From Thermoleophilia bacterium (GTDB lineage: Bacteria > Actinomycetota > Thermoleophilia > Gaiellales > Gaiellaceae), in the NCBI GenBank assembly GCA_025927435.1, contig JAICLM010000008.1, positions 1 through 24,106 on the forward strand: a stretch of 24,106 nucleotides of DNA, written 5' to 3'. This document shows, piece by piece, positions 15,026 to 22,361 of this stretch. The position numbers and the translations under genes are program-made. Each line of letters begins with the position of its first letter. The first letter of the stretch is position 1. Under the pieces are notes generated by a model. That model did no database searches. It was not told where the DNA came from and was given only the letters and a program-made list of their open reading frames with translations.

Positions 15026-15958
15026 AGCGCGGGCGAGGCGGCGAATCCGGGTGAGCAGGCCCGCGAAGCCGTCGGGGAGCAGGAGCATGACAAGGATGAC
15101 TGCCGCCCCGAAGACGACGTCCTGGCCATGCGTCGAGCCGATCACCGGGACGCTGCTCGAGACGCTCGGCAGCAGCCCGACGAACGCCGCGCCTGCGAGC
15201 ACTCCCCAGAGCGAGCCGAGACCGGCCACGGCCGCGCCGATCAGGATCTGCAAGGAGAGGACGACGCCGAACTCGTCCGGCGCGGCGAAGCCGTTGTTCG
15301 CCAGGACGAACAGCGAGCCGGCAACACCGGCGTACGCCGCGGAGATCCCGAAGGCGAGCGTCTTGTAGACGGGCAGCTCGATCCCCGAGGCGACAGCTGC
15401 GATCTCGCTGTCGCGGACGGCGCGGAAGGCACGGCCCACCCGACCGCGCAGGATCAGCCAGGCGAGCACGAACAGGACGGCCGAGGCGGCCCACGCAACC
15501 CCGTAGAGCCAGAGGTTGCTGACCTCGTGCGAGGTCTGCACACCGTCCCTGCCGCCGAGGAAGCTCGACCACTTCAGTGGCAGCAGCGGCACCGAGACGG
15601 CGAGCGCGAAGGTCACGAGCGCGAGGTACGCGCCCGAGAGCCGCAGCGCCGGGAGCCCGACGAGGAGGCCGACGACGAAACAGATTGCGAAGGCGATCAG
15701 CATCGTCACGATGAGGTTCGTGTCATGGTCGCGCGAAAGGACTGCCGTGGTGTAACCGCCGATCGCCATGAACGCGCCGTGGCCGATCGAGATCTGGCCC
15801 GTGTAGCCGGTGAGGATGTCGAGACCGAGCACGGCAATGAAGAAGACCCCGACCCGCGCCACGAGCGAGACGTTGTAGTCGCTGATGACGAACGGGAGGA
15901 CGGACAGCACGGCCGCCGCGATGAGGAGAGAGGCGACGGTGGCAATCCGGCTCCTCAT
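15023..15958 (-). CDS. livM: Branched-chain-amino-acid-type ABC transporter permease LivM
   Basis: This 311 aa integral membrane permease has about eight hydrophobic segments. It shows the LivM-typical FFIAVLGLDILTGYTGQISIGHGAF and ISAAYAGVAGSLF segments, the cytoplasmic coupling region RGRVGRAFRAVRDSEIAA, and the late GLGSLWGVLAGAAFVG. ATG 15958 overlaps the livH stop (ATGA). The longer frame upstream lies inside livH and is rejected. It forms the permease heterodimer with LivH. Confidence 0.93.
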   Translation of the reverse strand: MRSRIATVASLLIAAAVLSVLPFVISDYNVSLVARVGVFFIAVLGLDILTGYTGQISIGHGAFMAIGGYTTAVLSRDHDTNLIVTMLIAFAICFVVGLLVGLPALRLSGAYLALVTFALAVSVPLLPLKWSSFLGGRDGVQTSHEVSNLWLYGVAWAASAVLFVLAWLILRGRVGRAFRAVRDSEIAAVASGIELPVYKTLAFGISAAYAGVAGSLFVLANNGFAAPDEFGVVLSLQILIGAAVAGLGSLWGVLAGAAFVGLLPSVSSSVPVIGSTHGQDVVFGAAVILVMLLLPDGFAGLLTRIRRLARA

Positions 15959-16953
15959 ACTCTGCGCACCTCCTGGTGCCCGAAGAGCCCCGAGGGCTTG
16001 AGCAGCAGGACGGCGATGATGACGGCGAAGGCGAACGGCTCCTGCAGCTCGGAGCTGATCGCGGGCACGTACTGGACGACGAGGTTGAGCGAGACCCCGA
16101 TCGCCAGGCCACCGATCAGGGCTCCGGCCGGGCTGTCGAGGCCGCCGAGGACCGCGGCGGCGAACGCGTAGACGAGGATCGGCTGCATCAGCGTCGGCTG
16201 GAGGAAGAACTGCGACGGCTCCGCCATGAGGCCCGCGACGGCGCCGAGCAACGCGGCGAGGCCCCAGCCGACCGCGAGCATCCAGTCGACGCGGACGCCG
16301 ACGAGAGCCGCTTCCGCCGGACGCAGCGCGGCGGCGCGCATGCCGAGGCCGAGCTTCGTGAACCGGAAGAGCACCCAGACGAGCAGCGCGGAGACGACGA
16401 CGACGACGAACATGCCGACATAGAGCCGGGCGATCGAGACGCCGCCGACGTGGTAGATCTTCGTGCCGAACGGCGACGGCATGGACTTGAAGTCGCCTCC
16501 CCAGATCCAGTTGACGATCCCGTCGATCAGGACGAACAGGCCGACGGTCACGATCACCGCGGCGATCCCCGACCGGTGCAGCACCGGCCGGATCAGCGTG
16601 AGCTCGAGCACCGTCCCGAGCACGAGGGCGATGGCCAGCGTCGCGACGAACGCCTCCCAGTACGAGAGCCCCCACTGGATGAGCTGGTAGGCGATGTACG
16701 TCGTCGCCATCGCGAGCTCACCCTGCGCGAAGTTGATCACGCGGGTCGCCCGGTACACGAGCACGAGCGCAAGGGCGAGGATCCCGTACACCGCGCCGAG
16801 CGCGAGCCCCTGCACCGTCAGCTGGGCGAAGGTCGCGCTGCGCAGCGAGCCGACGAGGAGTCCTGCGGCGCAGGCGACGAGCACCAGGCTGACGAGCGGG
16901 AAGCCGGCGCCGCCACGGAGGCCCTCGAGCCGGGAGGTCGCCGCTGTCACCAT
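15955..16953 (-). CDS. livH: Branched-chain-amino-acid-type ABC transporter permease LivH
   Basis: This 332 aa permease has about eight membrane segments. Family marks are GLALGAVYGILALALVLVYRATRVINFAQGE (read as GAVYGILAL and TRVINFAQGE), GMRAAALRPAEAALVGVRV (coupling loop) and AAAVLGGLDSPAGALIGGL. An N-terminal extension of about 40 residues with one extra hydrophobic segment precedes the usual start of homology. ATG 16953 is kept because it overlaps the livF stop (TGATG) and no other start fits better. Confidence 0.93.
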   Translation of the reverse strand: MVTAATSRLEGLRGGAGFPLVSLVLVACAAGLLVGSLRSATFAQLTVQGLALGAVYGILALALVLVYRATRVINFAQGELAMATTYIAYQLIQWGLSYWEAFVATLAIALVLGTVLELTLIRPVLHRSGIAAVIVTVGLFVLIDGIVNWIWGGDFKSMPSPFGTKIYHVGGVSIARLYVGMFVVVVVSALLVWVLFRFTKLGLGMRAAALRPAEAALVGVRVDWMLAVGWGLAALLGAVAGLMAEPSQFFLQPTLMQPILVYAFAAAVLGGLDSPAGALIGGLAIGVSLNLVVQYVPAISSELQEPFAFAVIIAVLLLKPSGLFGHQEVRRV

Positions 16954-17660
16954 CAGTAGCCGAGGTAGCTCCGGCGGACGGAGTCGTCGGCCCTGAGCTC
17001 GTCGCTCGAGCCGGACAGGACGACGCGGCCGGCCTCGAGCACATAGCCGGCGACCGCCGCCTGCAGCGCAAGATGCGCGTTCTGCTCGACGAGGAGCACG
17101 GTCAGGCCTTCCTTCTCGTTGAGCTCGCGGACGATCCGGAACAGCTCGGCGACGAGCACCGGCGCCAGTCCGAGCGACGGCTCGTCGAGCAGCAAGAGCC
17201 GCGGCCGCAGCACGAAGGCCCGCGCGAGCGCCAGCATCTGCTGCTCGCCACCGCTCAGCGTTCCCGCCTGCTGCCGGCGCCGGTCGGAGAGCCAGGGGAA
17301 GTAGGTGAAGACGCGCTCGAGCTCGGGTTGGATCGAGCCGCGGCGCGTGTAGGCCCCGAGCCGGAGGTTCTCCCAGACGGTGAGCTCCGAGAACGTGCCG
17401 CGCCCTTCCGGCACGTGCGCGACGCCGAGACGGGCGACGGCGGCCGGGCCGAGCCGGTCGAGCGGGCGCCCGGCGAACCGGATCCTCCCCGCGCGGCGCA
17501 CCGTCCCCGAGACGGCCCGGAGCGTCGTGGTCTTGCCGGCGCCGTTCGGGCCGAGCACGGCGACGACCGATCCCTCCTCCACCGCGAGCGAGATGCCGTG
17601 CAGCACGTGGACGGGGCCGTAGCGCGCCTCGACGTCCTGGAGCTCGAGCAGGGCCGTCAT
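16953..17660 (-). CDS. livF: Branched-chain-amino-acid-type ABC transporter ATPase LivF
   Basis: This 235 aa ATPase has Walker A GPNGAGKT (about 38-45), signature LSGGEQQ (about 136-142), Walker B LLLLDEPSLGLAP (about 156-168) and the LivF-typical AHVPEGRGTFSELTV Q-loop region. Length is as in E. coli LivF (237 aa). ATG 17660 overlaps the livG stop (ATGA). It should pair with LivG as the nucleotide-binding heterodimer. Confidence 0.93.
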   Translation of the reverse strand: MTALLELQDVEARYGPVHVLHGISLAVEEGSVVAVLGPNGAGKTTTLRAVSGTVRRAGRIRFAGRPLDRLGPAAVARLGVAHVPEGRGTFSELTVWENLRLGAYTRRGSIQPELERVFTYFPWLSDRRRQQAGTLSGGEQQMLALARAFVLRPRLLLLDEPSLGLAPVLVAELFRIVRELNEKEGLTVLLVEQNAHLALQAAVAGYVLEAGRVVLSGSSDELRADDSVRRSYLGY

Positions 17661-18388
17661 GCCGCGAGCTCTCCTCCGAGGTAGGCCTGGATCACGGCCG
17701 GGTCGCGCTGCACGTCGGCGGGCAAGCCCGCAGCGATGGTGCGGCCGAAGTCGAGCACGTGCACGTGCTCGCAGACCTCCATCACGAGCCGCATGTGGTG
17801 CTCGACGAGCAGGATCGTCAGCTCGCGCTCGTCGCGCAGCCGGCGGATCAGGCCGACGAGCTCGTCCACCTCCTCGTGGTTGAGGCCGCCGGCCGGCTCG
17901 TCGAGGAGGAGCAGGCGGGGCAGGCTCGCGAGGGCGCGGGCGAGCTCGACGCGCTTCAGCGTCCCGTACGGCAGGCCCGCCGCCGGCCGCTCGGCGTGCT
18001 CGGCGATTCCGACGTCCGCCAGCGTCTCGAGCGCATGGCGCCGCTGCTCGCGCTCGCGGTGCAGGCGGGTCGCGGGATGCGCGCCCACGAGCACGTTCTC
18101 GAGCACGGTCATCCTCGGGAACAGCTCGAGATTCTGGAAGGTGCGGGCGATCCCCAGGCGGATGACGCGGCTGGGCCGGACGCGCCGGAGCGACCGCCCG
18201 TCGAAGACGATGTCGCCGGAGTCGAGCCGGTAGAGACGGGTGATCGCGTTGAAGGCGGTCGTCTTGCCGGCGCCGTTCGGCCCGATCAGCCCGACGATCG
18301 AGCGGTCTTCGACCTCGAGGGACACATCGTCGAGTGCCACGATCCCGCCGAAGCGGAGCCGGGCGTGGTCGAGCGCGAGGAGGGCCAC
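17657..18388 (-). CDS. livG: Branched-chain-amino-acid-type ABC transporter ATPase LivG
   Basis: This 243 aa ATPase has Walker A GPNGAGKT (about 36-43), the LivG-typical GIARTFQNLELFPRMTVLENV (GIARTFQN and LFPRMTV), Walker B LLLLDEPAGGLN and an H-loop His in LLVEHHM. The ABC signature is the relaxed LPYGTLKRVELARAL, common in LivG. The start is GTG 18388, one base after the SDR stop, so the transporter genes are tied to the catabolic genes upstream. No promoter space exists between them. Confidence 0.92.
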   Translation of the reverse strand: MALLALDHARLRFGGIVALDDVSLEVEDRSIVGLIGPNGAGKTTAFNAITRLYRLDSGDIVFDGRSLRRVRPSRVIRLGIARTFQNLELFPRMTVLENVLVGAHPATRLHREREQRRHALETLADVGIAEHAERPAAGLPYGTLKRVELARALASLPRLLLLDEPAGGLNHEEVDELVGLIRRLRDERELTILLVEHHMRLVMEVCEHVHVLDFGRTIAAGLPADVQRDPAVIQAYLGGELAA

Positions 18389-18389
18389 G

Positions 18390-19325
18390 TCAGTCCGCCG
18401 CCTGCAGCGAACGGCCGCCGGCCGACTGCATCCCGACGAGCATCCCGGGTGGAGAGGCGCCCTCCGGGAAGCGCGCGAGCAACTCGGCGAGCAACGCGTC
18501 CGGCTCCCAGCCCTCCTCCGCTGCGAAGAGCTGGTCGGCGCTCCAGCCGCGCAGCGCGTTGACGGCGCCGCCCCAGACGTGGAACACCTGACCCGTGATC
18601 GCCTGCGCCTCGTCGGCGCACAGCGCGACGACGACCGCCGAGACGTTCGCGGGATCGAGCGGGTCGAAGCCCTCCGGCGGTGCGTTCATCTGGAACGTCT
18701 CCTCGGTCATCCGCGTGCGCGCGTTGGGCGCGAGGCAGTTGACCGTGACGCCGTAGCGCTGCAGCTCCTGCGCGACGATGATCGTGAAGCCGGCGATGCC
18801 CGCCTTCGCGGCTCCGTAGTTCGCCTGGCCGACGTTGCCGAAGACGCCCGAAGGGCTCGCGGTGTTGACGACGCGGCCGCGCACCTCCTCGCCCGCCTTC
18901 GAGCGCTCCCGCCAGTACGCCGCCGCGTGGCGCGTGGGTGCGAAATGACCCTTGAGATGGACGGCGATCACGGCGTCCCACTCGTCCTCGGTCATGTTCA
19001 CGAGCATCCGGTCTCGGAGGATCCCGGCGTTGTTGACGAGGATGTCGAGCCGTCCGAACTCGTCCACGGCCTGCCGCACGAGCCGTTCCGCTCCGGCGAA
19101 GTCGGCCACGTTCTCACCGTTCGTGGACGCTTCGCCGCCGGCGGCGCGGATCTCCTCCACGACCTGCTCGGCCGGGCCGAGGTCGGAGCCCTCGCCGGCG
19201 ATCCCGGCGCCGAGGTCGTTCACCACGACCTTCGCTCCGGCCCGCGCGAGCGCCAGCGCGTGGGAGCGGCCGATGCCTCGCCCGGCCCCCGTGACGATCG
19301 CGACCTTGCCGCTCAGATCCGGCAT
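18390..19325 (-). CDS. Short-chain dehydrogenase/reductase (HSD17B4/MFE-2-like SDR)
   Basis: This 311 aa NAD(P)-dependent oxidoreductase has cofactor motif TGAGRGIG (12-19), NNAG (98-101) and catalytic Ser157, Tyr170 and Lys174 (SPSG...NYGAAK). The cofactor-fold insertion NDLGAGIAGEGSDLGPAEQVV resembles the dehydrogenase domain of peroxisomal multifunctional enzyme type 2, and the protein is longer than the classical 250 aa SDR by a C-terminal extension (about 255-311). It lies 10 bp after the DUF6285 gene and directly before livG. In a levulinate-type pathway an SDR reduces the 4-oxoacyl-CoA, or oxidises the 3-hydroxyacyl-CoA produced later; either role is inference. Confidence 0.9.
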   Translation of the reverse strand: MPDLSGKVAIVTGAGRGIGRSHALALARAGAKVVVNDLGAGIAGEGSDLGPAEQVVEEIRAAGGEASTNGENVADFAGAERLVRQAVDEFGRLDILVNNAGILRDRMLVNMTEDEWDAVIAVHLKGHFAPTRHAAAYWRERSKAGEEVRGRVVNTASPSGVFGNVGQANYGAAKAGIAGFTIIVAQELQRYGVTVNCLAPNARTRMTEETFQMNAPPEGFDPLDPANVSAVVVALCADEAQAITGQVFHVWGGAVNALRGWSADQLFAAEEGWEPDALLAELLARFPEGASPPGMLVGMQSAGGRSLQAAD

Positions 19326-19335
19326 CGGGGAGAGC

Positions 19336-19644
19336 TTATTCGCCTGGGTAGCGATCGAGGTAGTGAGGGCTCGCGGTCAGCAGCCGGTCGGCGACCTCGG
19401 CCTTGACGCGCGCGAGGGTGCCGGCGGGGACGTCGCCCGCGCGGATCCGCGCCGCGAGCTCCCGCTGCTCGGCGTCGTCGGCGGGTGGGAGCTTCGCCAG
19501 CTCGCGGCGCACGATGCCGAGCGCGTTCAGCGCCACGAGCATCCGGAAGCGCGCGCGGTGGTCGTCGAGGGTGGGGAGGACCTCGCCGGCGAGGAACTCC
19601 TCGATCGCCTCCGCGAGCTCGTCCGGCGTCGGCCGCTCACTCAT
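19336..19644 (-). CDS. DUF6285 small protein, putative partner of the adjacent kinase (LvaB-like)
   Basis: This 102 aa, highly charged, mostly helical protein (ERPTPDELAEAIEEFL, LVALNALGIVRREL) has no signal or membrane segment. The composition and the segment RARFRMLVALNALGIVRREL fit, as I recall, DUF6285 proteins that are encoded next to APH-like kinases and ACAD10/11-type dehydrogenases. In P. putida the small protein LvaB is needed with the kinase LvaA to phosphorylate 4-hydroxyacyl-CoA; I believe it belongs to this type, but this is from memory. ATG 19644 overlaps the kinase stop (ATGA), which favours 1:1 coupled synthesis and a physical complex. Confidence 0.78.
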   Translation of the reverse strand: MSERPTPDELAEAIEEFLAGEVLPTLDDHRARFRMLVALNALGIVRRELAKLPPADDAEQRELAARIRAGDVPAGTLARVKAEVADRLLTASPHYLDRYPGE

Positions 19645-20561
19645 GCGACACCGCGTTGCTCGAGCAGGTGGCAGATCTCGTACTCGACCTCGGCGCCGAG
19701 GCGGCCGAGGACGGCGAGCTCGACGCTCCGGTCCCGTCCGCTCAGGTGGCGCTGAGCTTGCGTGAGGCAGCCGATCGCCCAGCCGACGTTCCCCGCGAGC
19801 TCCCAGTAGTCGAGCTCCTCCGCCTGGACGTCGAAGCCGGTCAGCTCGTTGTAGCGCTCGAGGTACGGCTCGGCGTCGCCGATGCCGCCGAGCCGGAGCT
19901 CGTCGGCGCCGAAGCGCCAGGCGCGCACGAGCGAGAAGGAGAGGTCGCGCGCCGGGTCGTCGAGGTGGGCGAACTCCCAGTCGAGGACGCCGACGAGACC
20001 GCTCTCGTCCACGACGAGGTTGCCGATCCGGAAGTCGCCGTGCACGACGGCCGGCTCCCGCGGCGGCGGCGGGTTCTCGCGGAGCCACCAGAGGCCGAGC
20101 TCGATCGCCGGGTGCGGCTCCCCGACCTCGTCCAGCTCATCCACGAGCCGGTCGATCGTCGCGGCCTCGAGGAACGGGAGCCGGTCGCGCGGCAGGGCAT
20201 GGATCCTCGCGAGCTGCTCCGCCATCTGGAGCGGCAGTCCCTCGGGCACCGGCCCGCGGACGATGCGGCGGCCGATCGTCTCGCCCTCGAGCCGCTCCAT
20301 GACGAACGCCTCGCGCCCGTCGAGATCCTCGATGTACGCAACCGGCCGAGGCACCGTCACGCCGGCCTCGTGAGCCGCTTGCAGCACCTCGAACTCGTGC
20401 CGCAGCGAGAGCGTGTGGCGGTGGATCACGCCGCCGCCCGCGCGGCGCACGAGCAGCCGCTCGCCGCCGGCGTCGACCGCCCACGCCTCCTTCGATGCGC
20501 CGCCGGGCAGCAGCACAGGCTCCGAGACCGGGCCGAGCACCGCTTCGAGTGCCTCCCGCAT
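19641..20561 (-). CDS. APH-family phosphotransferase, ACAD10/11 kinase-domain-like (LvaA-like)
   Basis: This 306 aa protein has an aminoglycoside-phosphotransferase/choline-kinase fold. The nucleotide loop region is LLPGGASKEAWAV (18-29). The catalytic Brenner motif is VVHGDFRIGN (172-181, Asp176), and the metal Asp is in LDWEFAHLDDPARDL (Asp194). FVMERLEGETIGRR is typical of the ACAD10/11-like subgroup rather than of antibiotic kinases. ATG 20561 gives MREALEAVLG; ATG 20573 is an alternative. It starts the minus-strand operon, back to back with an ACAD10/11-like dehydrogenase, and is coupled to the DUF6285 gene by ATGA. The inferred reaction is ATP-dependent phosphorylation of the 4-hydroxyl of a 4-hydroxyacyl-CoA. 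An antibiotic-resistance role is unlikely from context. Confidence 0.85.
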   Translation of the reverse strand: MREALEAVLGPVSEPVLLPGGASKEAWAVDAGGERLLVRRAGGGVIHRHTLSLRHEFEVLQAAHEAGVTVPRPVAYIEDLDGREAFVMERLEGETIGRRIVRGPVPEGLPLQMAEQLARIHALPRDRLPFLEAATIDRLVDELDEVGEPHPAIELGLWWLRENPPPPREPAVVHGDFRIGNLVVDESGLVGVLDWEFAHLDDPARDLSFSLVRAWRFGADELRLGGIGDAEPYLERYNELTGFDVQAEELDYWELAGNVGWAIGCLTQAQRHLSGRDRSVELAVLGRLGAEVEYEICHLLEQRGVA

Positions 20562-21759
20562 GTCTGCGATCATCGCCGCTGTGGAGGAGCGGCGCGAGCG
20601 CGTGCGGGCGTTCATGGAGGAGCACGTCTATCCGAACGAACGCGCGCTGACGGCGGAGGACGAGGTTGCCGACGCGCTCGTGCGCGAGCTGCAGCAGAAG
20701 GCGAGGGACGCCGGGCTCTGGGCGCCGCACCTGCCGCCCGAGGCGGGCGGCTCGGGCGGCGGCTTCCTCGAATACGCGGATCTCAACGAGGAGATCGGCC
20801 GCAGCTTCGTCGCGCAACTCGTCTTCGGCTGCCAGGCGCCGGACGCGGGCAACGGCGAGATCCTCCACCTCTACGGCACCGACGAGCAGAAGGAGCGGTT
20901 CCTGCGGCCGCTCGTCGCCGGCGACGTGCGCTCCTTCTTCGGCATGACCGAGCCCGAGGTGGCCGGCTCCGACCCGACGCTGCTGCGCGGCCGTGCGGAG
21001 CAGGACGGGGACGACTGGGTGATCGACGCGCACAAATGGTTCTCGTCGGGGGCGGACGGCGCCGCGTTCGGGATCGTGATGGTCGTGACCGAGCCCGACG
21101 CGGAGCCGCACCGGCGCGCGTCGATGATCCTCGTTCCGACCGACACGCCCGGCTACGAGCTCGTGCGCCGCATCCCGGTGATGGGGCACGAGGGCCGCGG
21201 CTGGGGGACGCACTGCGAGACGCGGTTCACCGGTGTGCGCGTGCCGCTCGCGAACACGCTCGGCGAGCCCGGCGACGGCTTCCGGATCGCGCAGAAGCGG
21301 CTCGGGCCGGGGCGCATCCACCACGTCATGCGCTGGCTCGGGCAGATGCAGCGCGCCTTCGAGCTCATGTGCGCGCGGGCGCTCGAGCGCGAGGCGTTCG
21401 GCGGGACGCTCGCCGAGAAGCAGACCATCCAGAACTGGATCGCCGAGTCGGCCGCCGACATCCAGGCCAGCCGGCTGATGACGCTGCAGGCCGCGCACCG
21501 GCTCGACGAGGGCGACGAGGCGCGCGTCGAGATCTCCCTGATCAAGTTCTTCGCCGCGCGCGTGCTCGGCGAGGTGCTCGACAGGGCGATCCAGGTGCAC
21601 GGCGGGCTCGGCCTCACCGACGACACGCCGCTCGCCCAGATGTGGCGGATGGCGCGCGGCGGGCGGGTCTACGACGGGCCCGACGAGGTGCACAAGGCCG
21701 TCGTCGCGCGGCGCATCCTGCGCTCGTTCGCGGAGGGGGACGGCTGGCGCTTCACGTAG
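20560..21759 (+). CDS. Acyl-CoA dehydrogenase, ACAD10/ACAD11-like (LvaC-like)
   Basis: This 399 aa flavoprotein opens with RVRAFMEEHVYPNE and has the FAD/substrate loops FFGMTEPEVAGSDPT and HKWFSSGADGA, and the C-terminal IQVHGGLGLTDDTPLA. The catalytic-base position in YDGPDEVHK is Asp372 instead of the Glu of MCAD-type enzymes. GPDEVH is characteristic of the ACAD10/11 subgroup, which in mammals is fused to an APH kinase domain. Here the kinase is the divergent neighbour. In the levulinate pathway the corresponding enzyme removes the 4-phosphate and rehydrates to a 3-hydroxyacyl-CoA. The start is ATG 20560 or GTG 20581. ATG 20560 overlaps the kinase ATG on the opposite strand (shared CATG). 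Cytoplasmic. Confidence 0.9.
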   Translation: MSAIIAAVEERRERVRAFMEEHVYPNERALTAEDEVADALVRELQQKARDAGLWAPHLPPEAGGSGGGFLEYADLNEEIGRSFVAQLVFGCQAPDAGNGEILHLYGTDEQKERFLRPLVAGDVRSFFGMTEPEVAGSDPTLLRGRAEQDGDDWVIDAHKWFSSGADGAAFGIVMVVTEPDAEPHRRASMILVPTDTPGYELVRRIPVMGHEGRGWGTHCETRFTGVRVPLANTLGEPGDGFRIAQKRLGPGRIHHVMRWLGQMQRAFELMCARALEREAFGGTLAEKQTIQNWIAESAADIQASRLMTLQAAHRLDEGDEARVEISLIKFFAARVLGEVLDRAIQVHGGLGLTDDTPLAQMWRMARGGRVYDGPDEVHKAVVARRILRSFAEGDGWRFT

Positions 21760-22304
21760 CCCTCGAAGGCCGGCGCGTCCGGCTCGAGCCGCTCGCCGAT
21801 CATCACCACGACGAGCTGTTCGAGATCTCGCGCGACCGGCGCATCTGGGCACTGCAGCGGGTCAGCGCCCACGAGTCGATGGAGCGGTTCGACGAGTGGT
21901 ACGCGTCCATCGACATGGGCTTCGCCCACTACCTCGACGGCCGCCTCGTCGGGCACACGAGCTACGGCAACGACCGGCCCCACGATCGAGTGGTCGAGAT
22001 CGGCAACACCTGGCTCGTTCCCGACGCCTGGTCGAGCGGAGCCAACGCGGAGGCCAAGTACCTCCTCCTCAAGCACGCCTTCGAGGACGCGGCGTACCTT
22101 CGCGTCGAGTTCAAGACGGAGTCGACGAACGCGCGGTCGCGGGCCGCACTCGCGGCGCTCCCGGCCGAGTTCGAGGGCGTATTCCGTAAGCACATGCTGG
22201 TGCGGGGCGGCGAGCGTCGCGACTCGGCCTGGTACGCGGTGATCGACGACGACTGGCCCGAGGTGAGGGCAACCCTCGAGCGCCGGCTGGGCTGGCGGGA
22301 GTGA
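21744..22304 (+). CDS. GNAT family N-acetyltransferase (RimJ/RimL type), probable CTG start
   Basis: About 186 aa. The conserved N-terminal strand LEGRRVRLEPLADHH is followed by VEIGNTWLVPDAWSSGANAEAKYLLLKHAFE (motif A region, with the unusual loop SSGANAEAK typical of one GNAT subgroup) and the end segment STNARSRAAL and FEGVFRKHM. No ATG, GTG or TTG exists in frame between 21660 and the conserved strand. CTG 21744 lies seven bases after a strong GGAGG core (21732-21736) and overlaps the dehydrogenase gene by 16 bp, so it is the best start. The next ATG (in HESMERFDEW) would delete the first strand. Substrate unknown. It probably follows the dehydrogenase on one transcript. Confidence 0.8.
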   Translation: MALHVALEGRRVRLEPLADHHHDELFEISRDRRIWALQRVSAHESMERFDEWYASIDMGFAHYLDGRLVGHTSYGNDRPHDRVVEIGNTWLVPDAWSSGANAEAKYLLLKHAFEDAAYLRVEFKTESTNARSRAALAALPAEFEGVFRKHMLVRGGERRDSAWYAVIDDDWPEVRATLERRLGWRE

Positions 22305-22361
22305 GGGCGGCGTCCCAGGCGGTCGGGGTTCGGAAACGCCGTTCAGGGGACAGGCAGCAGG

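Noticed and set aside
14968..15572. Longer minus-strand frame giving the LivK-like protein about 208 extra N-terminal residues
   Set aside because: The extension lies in livM and the intergenic gap. ATG 14948 has a clear signal peptide and a strong ribosome binding site.
19641..20561. Aminoglycoside resistance kinase
   Set aside because: The fold is APH-like, but neighbours (DUF6285, SDR, ACAD10/11-like enzyme) and subgroup motifs point to acyl-CoA metabolism, not drug resistance.
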